Part shown: piece after piece, positions 18,413 through 25,287 of the stretch | Numbering within the stretch: position 1 is the first letter of the stretch | How the letters are laid out: each line of letters starts with the position of its first letter | NCBI GenBank assembly: GCA_964489015.1 | Contig: CAZAXD010000016.1 | Location: 1-43,649, forward strand | Length of the DNA: 43,649 nucleotides | Direction: 5' to 3' | DNA from: JAPYWM01 sp964489015 | Lineage (GTDB): Bacteria > Bacteroidota > Bacteroidia > SpSt-205 | Notes under the pieces: model-generated | What the model saw: the letters and a program-made list of their open reading frames with translations, nothing else | Told to the model about the DNA's origin: nothing | Database searches by the model: none | Position numbers and translations under genes: made by a program

Positions 18413-19194
18413 AGCTCTACATTTATTGGGATGTCTCGCCGGAGATAATCGCTTGGTGGCGGTTTGCGATTCGGTGGTATGGGCTCTTATTTGCGCTGGG
18501 TTTTTTCGTGGGGTACGCTATTATGCAGCGCGTGTACCGCCGAGAAGGTAAGCCCCTCACCCACTTAGATAGCTTGCTGTGGCACTTACTAATCGGAACT
18601 ATCGTAGGTGCTCGGTTAGGGCATTGTTTCTTTTACGAGCCGGCCTATTACCTCGAAAATCCTATCGAAATCATCAAGGTCTGGGAGGGCGGCCTAGCGA
18701 GCCATGGCGGGACTTTGGGGGTGCTCCTGGCGCTATGGCTATACGCCCGGCGCCATCCGAGCGAGCCTTTCTGGTGGTTAGCCGATCGGCTCACGGTCCC
18801 AACTGCCCTTACCGCCATGCTGATTCGATTAGGCAATCTATTCAATTCTGAGATTTATGGCAAAGTGACGAGCCTACCCTGGGGTTTTATTTTCGTGCGG
18901 GCCGGTGAAACGGTCCCCCGCCATCCGACTCAGATTTACGAAGCCCTGGCGTACGGGAGTTTATTCATCGTTTTGTGGTGGCTTTATCATCGGCGGCCGG
19001 CCTTCTGGGCTCAGACTCGACGACCTTTGGGGCTTTTTATGGTATGGGTATTTGGGCTGCGGTTTCTTATTGAGTTTGTGAAGGAGGTGCAGGTAGCTTT
19101 TGAGACGCAGTGGCCCTTAGACATGGGACAAATCCTAAGCATACCTTTCATACTCTGGGGGCTCTACCTCTGGCTAAAAAAGGAGCCTTATTGA
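18409..19194 (+). CDS. lgt: Prolipoprotein diacylglyceryl transferase
   Basis: 261 residues with about seven membrane helices. Lgt moves diacylglycerol from phosphatidylglycerol to the lipobox cysteine of prolipoproteins. Visible are IRWYGLLFALGF (about 21-32), GARLGHCFFYEPAYY (about 67-81), the WEGGLASHGG segment with His99 in the conserved loop, GNLFNSEIYG, and the PRHPTQIYEA motif near 175. Length is normal. It overlaps the upstream hydrolase by 4 bases. The next gene starts 31 bases later behind its own promoter box. Confidence 0.96.
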   Translation: MKLYIYWDVSPEIIAWWRFAIRWYGLLFALGFFVGYAIMQRVYRREGKPLTHLDSLLWHLLIGTIVGARLGHCFFYEPAYYLENPIEIIKVWEGGLASHGGTLGVLLALWLYARRHPSEPFWWLADRLTVPTALTAMLIRLGNLFNSEIYGKVTSLPWGFIFVRAGETVPRHPTQIYEALAYGSLFIVLWWLYHRRPAFWAQTRRPLGLFMVWVFGLRFLIEFVKEVQVAFETQWPLDMGQILSIPFILWGLYLWLKKEPY

Positions 19195-19214
19195 AAGGAA
19201 AAAGGGAATTTACC

Positions 19215-19222
19215 TAAATTTG
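19215..19222 (+). promoter_or_regulatory. -7 box for the acidic protein-DUF58-ispE operon
   Basis: TAAATTTG ends 3 bases before the GTG at 19226. The in-frame TTG at 19220 lies inside the box and is unlikely to be the start. Confidence 0.5.
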
Positions 19223-19225
19223 AAG

Positions 19226-19849
19226 GTGCGCGTTTGGGGGCTTCTCGCTATCTCGCTTGTCTTCGGTCAGGGGATGTTATGGGTAGGCTTAGGCTTTTCA
19301 CCGCAGCAGGGCCTGACAGGTCGGGATACCGTTTTTCGCCTCAGCGGACCCTCGCAGTTTCTGTGGATGGAGTACCGGAGCCGTTCTCGTCTACCCTGGG
19401 ATTCCCTGTGGGTTATCTTGCGCACCCCTTCTAAGATTGAAGGCACCTTCGTCCTGGTGCGCACCAAGGACCCGCTTACTTACCGCGGCCGCGTGCGGGT
19501 CCGCACGGCGAGTATTTTTCTCGCCTTAGTCATTCCCCCCCGACAATATCGACAGATCCTCCGGCAGAGCCGTTTTTACGTGACAGACGCTAAGTATCCC
19601 ACGGTAGCCAGCCTTCGCAAGGCGGCCGCAGGTCAGCAGGCCGCTCCCACGCTCTCCATCGAAGAGGTGCCTATTGAATCTCTGAGCCTACCCGAAGAGG
19701 CCCTCGAAATCATCGAGGTCCCCAAAGTAGACGAGGCGATTGAGGACCCGATTGAGGACATAGAGGATCTCGACAGCTTGGGCGAGCCCGACGCATTGGA
19801 TGCTGAGCCGGAGGAAGAGCTGGATTTTGAGGACTTAGAGGACTTATGA
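19226..19849 (+). CDS. Secreted protein of unknown function with a long acidic tail
   Basis: 207 residues from GTG 19226. An N-terminal hydrophobic segment (VWGLLAISLVFGQGMLWVGL) looks like a signal peptide. A soluble part of about 120 residues follows, with no domain I recognise. The last 65 residues are almost free of basic residues and very rich in Glu, Asp, Leu and Ile (for example EAIEDPIEDIEDLDSLGEP, ending DFEDLEDL). The stop overlaps the DUF58 gene by 4 bases. The tail might be a disordered binding segment for cations or a basic partner. Function unknown. Confidence 0.7.
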   Translation: MRVWGLLAISLVFGQGMLWVGLGFSPQQGLTGRDTVFRLSGPSQFLWMEYRSRSRLPWDSLWVILRTPSKIEGTFVLVRTKDPLTYRGRVRVRTASIFLALVIPPRQYRQILRQSRFYVTDAKYPTVASLRKAAAGQQAAPTLSIEEVPIESLSLPEEALEIIEVPKVDEAIEDPIEDIEDLDSLGEPDALDAEPEEELDFEDLEDL

Positions 19850-20751
19850 TATCCCCGCAAGAGGCTAATCAGCTTAGGAACCTAGAGCTCATCGCCCGCC
19901 AAATCGTGGAGGGCTTTTTAGCGGGATTGCATCGAAGCCCGTATCAGGGGCTATCTCTGGAGTTTTCAGAATATCACCCTTATCAGCCTGGTCACAGCTT
20001 AGATCAGGTAGACTGGCGGGTCCTTGCCCGCACAGATCGCCTGTATATTCGGCGTTACGAGGCGGAGACCAATTTACAAGCCTACCTTCTTTTGGATATC
20101 AGCGGCTCGATGCGTTATCCTACCCAACAGCGCCCACACAAGCTGGATTATGCGCTTTTCTTGGCGGCCGCCTTAGCTTACCTGCTCATCACTCAGCGAG
20201 ATGCAGTAGGGTTGTACCTCCTAGCAGACAAGATTCAAACCTATCTACCAGCACGGGCTCGACAGAGTTGGCTCAGACGAATCTTTACCACCTTGGAGCC
20301 CCTTAGGGGAGCAGCGCCGGCGCCGCTCGGGACCCAGCTTCCGCTACTCTTACACACAATTGCGGAGCGATTGCGGCGGCGTAGCCTGATTCTACTATTC
20401 TCGGATCTTCTCCTGGACGAGGGTGGCCCCGAGCCCTTACTAAAAGGACTAGCCCACCTACGTCACCAAGGACATGATGTAATAGTTTTTCGGATATGGC
20501 ATGAAAAAACGGAATGTTCTTTTATTTTACCAACCGAACCGCTACGACTTATTAGCTTAGAATCCGACAAAGAGCTAAAGGTTCATCCTATAGAACTCAT
20601 GGCTCTCTATCAAACGCATATGACCCGGTATGAGACGCTCCTTAGACGCTTTTGTCAGGGGTTGCAAATCGATTATGTGCCGATTGACCTGGATGAGCCT
20701 TTTTTCAAACCTTTGTATGCTTATCTACTCAAACGAGCCCGCTTGCCATGA
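19846..20751 (+). CDS. DUF58 protein (von Willebrand A-like)
   Basis: 301 residues. The DUF58 mark is seen as LEFSEYHPYQPGHSLDQVDW (about 38-57) followed by R..R.Y. A von Willebrand A-like fold has a complete metal site beginning DISGSM at Asp84. DUF58 proteins are usually encoded beside MoxR-type ATPases and vWA membrane proteins in cell-envelope systems; no such partner is in this operon. It overlaps the acidic secreted protein upstream and ispE downstream by 4 bases each, so the three are expressed together. Confidence 0.88.
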   Translation: MISPQEANQLRNLELIARQIVEGFLAGLHRSPYQGLSLEFSEYHPYQPGHSLDQVDWRVLARTDRLYIRRYEAETNLQAYLLLDISGSMRYPTQQRPHKLDYALFLAAALAYLLITQRDAVGLYLLADKIQTYLPARARQSWLRRIFTTLEPLRGAAPAPLGTQLPLLLHTIAERLRRRSLILLFSDLLLDEGGPEPLLKGLAHLRHQGHDVIVFRIWHEKTECSFILPTEPLRLISLESDKELKVHPIELMALYQTHMTRYETLLRRFCQGLQIDYVPIDLDEPFFKPLYAYLLKRARLP

Positions 20752-21533
20752 GACGATACTACCAGCAATCACCGGCTAAGGTGAATTTGGGCTTACATAT
20801 CTTGGATCGTTGGCCGAATGGCTACCATGTCCTGGAGACGCTTCTGATCCCCTATCCAGCCCTGTATGATGACCTAGAGGTTGAGATCTTACCTGGCGTA
20901 GACCGCTTAGAACTCGTGATAACGGGCGAAAATCCCCCCCAGGACGGGGAAAACTACATTGAAACCGCTTACAGGCTGCTGCAGCAGGTTATCAAGCGTC
21001 CTTTACCGGCGATCAAGGTCCGTTTGCATAAGCGGATTCCAGTGAGTGCGGGACTTGGTGGCGGCTCTAGCAATGCTGGGACCTTTATTCGCCTACTAAA
21101 AGAGGCTTTTCCGGAATTTATACCGAAGGACCAGCAATATGCGGTAGCAGCCCAATTAGGTACAGACGTGCCGTTTTTTCTCGATCCGCGTCCGACCTTG
21201 GCCACTGGGTTAGGCACGACTCTCACGCCCTTTGAGATCGATCTCTCTGGCTGGGACCTTTTTATCATGACCCCGCCCGTTCCGTGCTCTACGCGATATG
21301 TATACCGAGCGCTAACCCCCGCGGCCTGGAGTCGCACGTCGATTCAGCCGATTTTACGCCAAGATCCTGCCTCTTGGGCGCGGCTACTGCATAATGACTT
21401 GGAATCCGTTAGCTTTGGGATATACCCCACACTGCTGGTGTACAAAAAAGCACTGTATGAAGCTGGAGCCATGTATGCAAGCATGAATGGAAGCGGGAGT
21501 AGTCTATATGGGCTATTCCCTAGGGGCCGCTAA
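20748..21533 (+). CDS. ispE: 4-diphosphocytidyl-2-C-methyl-D-erythritol kinase
   Basis: 261 residues. IspE phosphorylates the 2-hydroxyl of CDP-methylerythritol in the MEP isoprenoid pathway. The GHMP kinase marks are present: SPAKVNLGLHILDRWPNGYH (about 7-26), the ATP loop VSAGLGGGSSNAGT near 98, LGTDVPFFL near 141, and the C-terminal ASMNGSGSSLYGLF. Length is at the short end of the family. It overlaps the DUF58 gene by 4 bases. Confidence 0.96.
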   Translation: MRRYYQQSPAKVNLGLHILDRWPNGYHVLETLLIPYPALYDDLEVEILPGVDRLELVITGENPPQDGENYIETAYRLLQQVIKRPLPAIKVRLHKRIPVSAGLGGGSSNAGTFIRLLKEAFPEFIPKDQQYAVAAQLGTDVPFFLDPRPTLATGLGTTLTPFEIDLSGWDLFIMTPPVPCSTRYVYRALTPAAWSRTSIQPILRQDPASWARLLHNDLESVSFGIYPTLLVYKKALYEAGAMYASMNGSGSSLYGLFPRGR

Positions 21534-21611
21534 GGCCGCCACATTCCCGCAAGTCTAGGAAAGAGAGCACGCCGCATCAGCGGTGGCAATGCTCGCACTA
21601 CTGAGCGGGTG

Positions 21612-21695
21612 TGCCCAGAGGGAGACTCGAACTCCCACGGCCTTTCGGCCACTGCCCCCTCAAAGCAGCGCGTCTACCAATTCCGCCATCTGGGC
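21612..21695 (-). tRNA. tRNA-Leu (anticodon GAG)
   Basis: The minus strand folds to a full cloverleaf. The acceptor GCCCAGA pairs with TCTGGGC, the anticodon stem CTGCT/GGCAG carries loop TTGAGGG with anticodon GAG, a long variable arm (GGCC/GGCC type) marks a class II tRNA, and the T-loop TTCGAGTC is present. Discriminator A. The 3' CCA is not encoded. It lies 21 bases downstream of tRNA-Lys on the same strand and is probably cut from the same transcript. Confidence 0.95.
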
Positions 21696-21716
21696 CTGCA
21701 CAAAGATAACGCAGAT

Positions 21717-21792
21717 TGGTGACTCCGCTGGGACTCGAACCCAGGCCCCCTTGCTTAAAAGGCAAGTGCTCTACCGGCTGAGCTACGGAGTC
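21717..21792 (-). tRNA. tRNA-Lys (anticodon UUU)
   Basis: Full cloverleaf: the acceptor GACTCCG pairs with CGGAGTC, the anticodon stem CTTGC/GCAAG has loop CTTTTAA with anticodon TTT, and the T-loop is TTCGAGTC. Discriminator A followed by an encoded CCA, unlike the other tRNAs in the window. A TACCTTTG box lies 7 bases upstream of its 5' end. Confidence 0.96.
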
Positions 21793-21799
21793 AGCAGCG

Positions 21800-21807
21800 C
21801 AAAGGTA
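21800..21807 (-). promoter_or_regulatory. -7 box for tRNA-Lys/tRNA-Leu
   Basis: TACCTTTG read on the minus strand from 21807 to 21800, 7 bases before the tRNA-Lys 5' end. No clear -33 element. Confidence 0.6.
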
Positions 21808-21823
21808 AGGAATTTGTCTCACT

Positions 21824-23350
21824 TCATGGCAGGACCCAGAGGAGTTGTCCGCCGCCTATTTGATCCACGACCCAGTACAAACCAGGTTGGTCAGGCGCTA
21901 CGACCTCAGACGCTTCCCAGCTAGCTATCTGGCGCCCCATCCCATCTATAACCCGCAGGGAGCCGGCGGCGCGACCCACGACCCGCACTCGACCGCCCCT
22001 ACTTACAGGTATAGGCTGGAGATACCAATTTCGGGGCTGAGGCCCCCAAGCCAAAGCCGCATTACCAGCACCCAGCCCTAGTCGCACTAAGAGACAGCCC
22101 CGCTGGCGAGAGGGTACCCATTGGCCCGCAGAATCCCGAAATACCACCGTCGCCCCTTCATAACTTCCATCCCATCCTATGCCTAACGGGGCATTATCAG
22201 CCTGGATAAAGCCTACTCCTACCCGCCCGGTTAGCCTCAGTACCGTATCGAGTGCATAATCCACAAATCCCCCCGTTATCGAGTCGAGCCGGATACGATG
22301 AAAGCGTAGATACACTGGCGCCCCCCCTGCTTCTAGGTCCCAGATGCCCAGCTGAAAGGACTTGCCCACCTGGGTCGGCACGGGGAAAAAACGAATGGCT
22401 ACTTTGTCTGCGGTCACCATCGTATCCAAATCAAAAACCTGGAAGAAAGGCCGATCCGCTATGACCAGGCCGTACCCCCGCTCCATCTCATCATCGTCAT
22501 AACCGTAGTAAGGCCCCAAAGCCGTGGTATCAAGCCAACTTTCTATGACCTCACCGGAGAGACGCTCTATTTGCCAAACCACGTCATAGCGGGTCTCTCC
22601 GAGATTGGGGAGGGGGGGCCACCATACTGTATCGATGCCACCCGTACAGGCCAATAGCTGCGATACAGCCGAGGCATTAACCACCCTTAGCAGTTTAACT
22701 GTCAAGCCAGCAGGACCCGACACGAGCGTAAACAGGCTATCCGCCTGGTTGGCCTGGGAGGCAGGTCCTACGCTGTAAGGACGCCAGTACGTGCGCGGAA
22801 TCCGAACAAAATGCGGTTCGGAAGCGGTGCTATCAGGCCCCACAGCGGTATAGGCCAAGAGCCAATTATCATAGGCGCCGTACAAGGAACCCCAGGCGCT
22901 CCACCGTAAGCGAAAGCAGGCATGACGCCAGACGGTATCTGACAAAGCAAGCGTTACAGTGGCAAAGCTCGTATCCGCCTGACCGGAGCCCGTAGCCTGC
23001 CAAACTACGCGCCACACACCATCTTGATCGAGTCCCCACAAGCGCAGGGTATCATCGGGCTCTGGCGGTTCGCAATAGCCGCCCCGTTGGTAGGCAAAGC
23101 GAATGTAGACCGTATCGTAAAACCTCGTATCTAGGCAGGGACTCACCAAGCTATCCGCCCAACCTACTGAGCGGGGATTGTCAGAAATATAAGGCAAATC
23201 GGCTGCTTGGGCCCCATTCAGACGCATGACATAGGCCCGTGGAGCCGAGGAGGCGCTGGTCTTTCGCAAATCCGCGCCATACTGCTGCCAGCTCGGCCCA
23301 GAAGCCCCCCAGGAATAGCTCCACAACTGCAAAAGCACAGCCCAGATCAC
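21824..23350 (-). CDS. T9SS-exported protein with type A C-terminal tail
   Basis: 508 residues from a GTG at 23350 that overlaps the stop of the PASTA gene. The N-terminus is a signal peptide (MIWAVLLQLWSYSWGA). The middle is beta-rich with repeated Asp-Thr-[VL] turns, such as DTVYIRFAY, DTLRLWGL and DTSFATVTLAL, resembling Bacteroidota secreted proteins, but I recognise no enzyme motif. The last 70 residues fit a type A T9SS tail: WYLQPIPVSRGGRVRVV, then LRVIDGMGRQIASWE and LYWVVDQ. It should cross the outer membrane through T9SS and be anchored or released. Intact, unlike the secreted genes at the left end. Confidence 0.8.
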   Translation of the reverse strand: MIWAVLLQLWSYSWGASGPSWQQYGADLRKTSASSAPRAYVMRLNGAQAADLPYISDNPRSVGWADSLVSPCLDTRFYDTVYIRFAYQRGGYCEPPEPDDTLRLWGLDQDGVWRVVWQATGSGQADTSFATVTLALSDTVWRHACFRLRWSAWGSLYGAYDNWLLAYTAVGPDSTASEPHFVRIPRTYWRPYSVGPASQANQADSLFTLVSGPAGLTVKLLRVVNASAVSQLLACTGGIDTVWWPPLPNLGETRYDVVWQIERLSGEVIESWLDTTALGPYYGYDDDEMERGYGLVIADRPFFQVFDLDTMVTADKVAIRFFPVPTQVGKSFQLGIWDLEAGGAPVYLRFHRIRLDSITGGFVDYALDTVLRLTGRVGVGFIQADNAPLGIGWDGSYEGATVVFRDSAGQWVPSRQRGCLLVRLGLGAGNAALAWGPQPRNWYLQPIPVSRGGRVRVVGRAAGSLRVIDGMGRQIASWEASEVVAPDQPGLYWVVDQIGGGQLLWVLP

Positions 23351-24135
23351 TCAACGACACTTTTGGGCGGTTCGCCGCTGACAAATAAGTCTATGGGATA
23401 GCCTCGCGCCAGGGAGTCGCCCGGTGCCTTCTGGGGATACTGCTGAAAGACAGTTCCCGCGGGGAAGCGTGGATTCGGCTTATACCGAATCTGCCCAATA
23501 CCCAAGCCAACCTGGGCTAAACGCGCCATCGCTTCCTGAAGGGATAAGCCCACGACGCTGATCAAGGGAACCTTGTCTTGGGTTTGGCCTCGGGTGATCA
23601 CGAGGTCGATCCGGCTATAGCGCGGGACCAAGCTGCCCGCCATAAGCTTCTCCCCCTGATAGCGTGCCTCTACGACCAGGTCCGGGATCTCACCGGCCAC
23701 CGTGAGCACCTCCCCTATCGTAAAACCATAACTCTCTGAGAGCAGACGATGCGCCTGTTCGTAAGGTAACCCTTCAACCTTAGGAAAGGGGACCTGTGGC
23801 GCTGTACTACTGGCTATGGTGAGATACACCTTACGCCCTTTTTTGATGCGGGTCTTAGGCAGCGGGTCCTGGGCCAAGATCTGGCCGGGACGAGCCTCTG
23901 GCTTGTATAAAGAATCTATCACCTGGCCGCTAAATCCCTGCCGCTCTAACGCCTCGATCACAGCTAAGTAAGGCTTCCCCTCTAAATTGCCCAAAACGTG
24001 CTCGTCTCCATGCCGCGTCAGAAAAGCCAAAACCAGATTGAAAAATAGAAAATACCCCAGTAGCGTCCCACTCCCTAAAATAGCAAGCAATACCCAAAAC
24101 TCTTTACTTTTTAGATAGGCGATTAGGTGACTCAC
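23347..24135 (-). CDS. Membrane-anchored PASTA-domain protein
   Basis: 262 residues from the GTG at 24135; a TTG at 24147 is the alternative start but lies inside the -7 box. One N-terminal membrane helix (FWVLLAILGSGTLLGYFLFFN, about 12-32) is followed by three PASTA repeats of about 70 residues, e.g. YLAVIEALERQGFSGQV, EQAHRLLSESYGFTIGE and LSLQEAMARLAQVGLGIGQI. PASTA domains bind peptidoglycan fragments or beta-lactams in other proteins; in Bacteroidota such kinase-less proteins have no settled role. No kinase domain is present. The gene begins inside the 3' end of the MarR-like gene and has its own -7 box there. Confidence 0.9.
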   Translation of the reverse strand: MSHLIAYLKSKEFWVLLAILGSGTLLGYFLFFNLVLAFLTRHGDEHVLGNLEGKPYLAVIEALERQGFSGQVIDSLYKPEARPGQILAQDPLPKTRIKKGRKVYLTIASSTAPQVPFPKVEGLPYEQAHRLLSESYGFTIGEVLTVAGEIPDLVVEARYQGEKLMAGSLVPRYSRIDLVITRGQTQDKVPLISVVGLSLQEAMARLAQVGLGIGQIRYKPNPRFPAGTVFQQYPQKAPGDSLARGYPIDLFVSGEPPKSVVE

Positions 24136-24577
24136 ACGTAAGGGCAAAGATACGCTTCCGCAGGCTTTGATTGAGCGCCCGGATGAAGCCAGGATCTACG
24201 CCTTCGCGCTGAATAAGCTGACGCTGGCGATCGCGAAAGAGCTTTAGCAAACGCCAAGCTGGACTGAGCAACCGAAAATGCACCTGACGCCGATCAGCCC
24301 GATCCCGAGCTAGCTCGATGTATCCCCAATAAGCCAGATAACGCGCTAAGCGCCCCACGGCCGGCTGTGTAACAGGAAAGTAGGGGTATACCGCTTTCAA
24401 GGGAATCCAATCTCCTACTCCACCCAGTCTAGCTCCAACAAGTAGAAAATCCAGATGATTAGCAGACAAATGATGAGCTGTAGCCAGCTCATGTACCTCC
24501 CTCTGAAAAGTGGAATGCAACTTTAGCAGAGAAAGATAAAAATCCTCTAAATCTCGCCTGCTCAGCACGTACTCCAT
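24104..24577 (-). CDS. MarR-like winged-helix regulator
   Basis: 157 residues. The central part fits a MarR winged helix: a helical N-terminus (LLKLHSTFQREVHEL), VYPYFPVTQPAVGRLARYLAYWGYI as the recognition region (about 64-88), and a wing with RDRADRRQVHFRL where MarR proteins carry D-x-R-D-x-R. The target and ligand are unknown. It overlaps the start of the PASTA gene by 32 bases. No TAnnTTTG box is obvious before its own ATG. Confidence 0.7.
   Translation of the reverse strand: MEYVLSRRDLEDFYLSLLKLHSTFQREVHELATAHHLSANHLDFLLVGARLGGVGDWIPLKAVYPYFPVTQPAVGRLARYLAYWGYIELARDRADRRQVHFRLLSPAWRLLKLFRDRQRQLIQREGVDPGFIRALNQSLRKRIFALTCESPNRLSKK
24145..24152 (-). promoter_or_regulatory. -7 box for the PASTA gene, inside the MarR-like gene
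   Basis: TATCTTTG read from 24152 to 24145 on the minus strand, 9 bases before the GTG at 24135. It lies within the last codons of the MarR-like gene, so the PASTA gene may be transcribed independently. Confidence 0.45.
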
Positions 24578-24660
24578 GCTGAAGAGGCTGCAAAAAACAT
24601 ACCTATAAACAGAAGTTGCTGTATATCAGCTTATTAGCACATGAAGACTTTCAGAAACTG

Positions 24661-25287
24661 TTAGGTTTGGTGTACAGGCAGATTCCACAGGTAGGGCACA
24701 AATACCACGATAAGCAGGGCTTGCGCCGCAAGGAGAAGCACTGCTTGGAGAGCAGGGGTATGAGGTCGCAGGAATAAAAGGAGCAAAGGCAGAATAGTGA
24801 GGGGCAAAGCCAGAACGATACCGAGCGCATACGAGGCCTGTGCTCTAGCCGCCATAAAGCCCGTAAACCCCACTGGCAACGATAGCGTCAAAGCATACAG
24901 CGCAGCCGAAGCAGAGGGGCAGTAGCCCCAGAAGCCCCAAGATACGCCTACTAGCAATCCATAAAGAGCCATGCCCCAACTCAGCGTATACCAGAGTAGC
25001 CCCCATCCCGCTGCGTTTGGGGTCACCATGCCCGATAGCCACAGCCACGACTCACTCCGAACCTCTAGGAAGCTGCGGGGGAGCGCTTGAAAGAGTGCAA
25101 AAAGGTAGGACATCCAAAAAATAGCCGGGAGCGCAGGCTGCGGCAAACGCCCTTTTATCTGCAATAAACCAACGACCAGGGCTAAAATGGTGATAAAAAG
25201 CCATGCCGTCGGCCAGCTATGGCCGCGACGACGCTCCAGTCGCCACAGCCAGAGCATTAGCCACACGCCTCTAGCGAAGGTAGTCAT
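24661..25287 (-). CDS. ccmB: Probable heme exporter protein CcmB (ABC permease)
   Basis: 208 residues from the ATG at 25287, which overlaps the end of the upstream penicillin-binding protein gene by 17 bases; a longer frame exists but only within that gene. Six membrane helices are visible. The pattern LFQALPRSFLEVRSES near 65 before the second helix pair, and the C-terminal LALPLTILPLLLLFL, resemble CcmB of Bacteroidota. CcmB is the membrane part of the CcmABC complex used in cytochrome c maturation. Neither ccmA nor ccmC is in the window, so the call rests on topology and weak motif likeness; another small ABC-2 permease is possible. Confidence 0.55.
   Translation of the reverse strand: MTTFARGVWLMLWLWRLERRRGHSWPTAWLFITILALVVGLLQIKGRLPQPALPAIFWMSYLFALFQALPRSFLEVRSESWLWLSGMVTPNAAGWGLLWYTLSWGMALYGLLVGVSWGFWGYCPSASAALYALTLSLPVGFTGFMAARAQASYALGIVLALPLTILPLLLLFLRPHTPALQAVLLLAAQALLIVVFVPYLWNLPVHQT

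Noticed and set aside
21583..21924. 113-codon plus-strand frame
   Set aside because: It runs across the antisense of two tRNA genes and the end of a T9SS gene.
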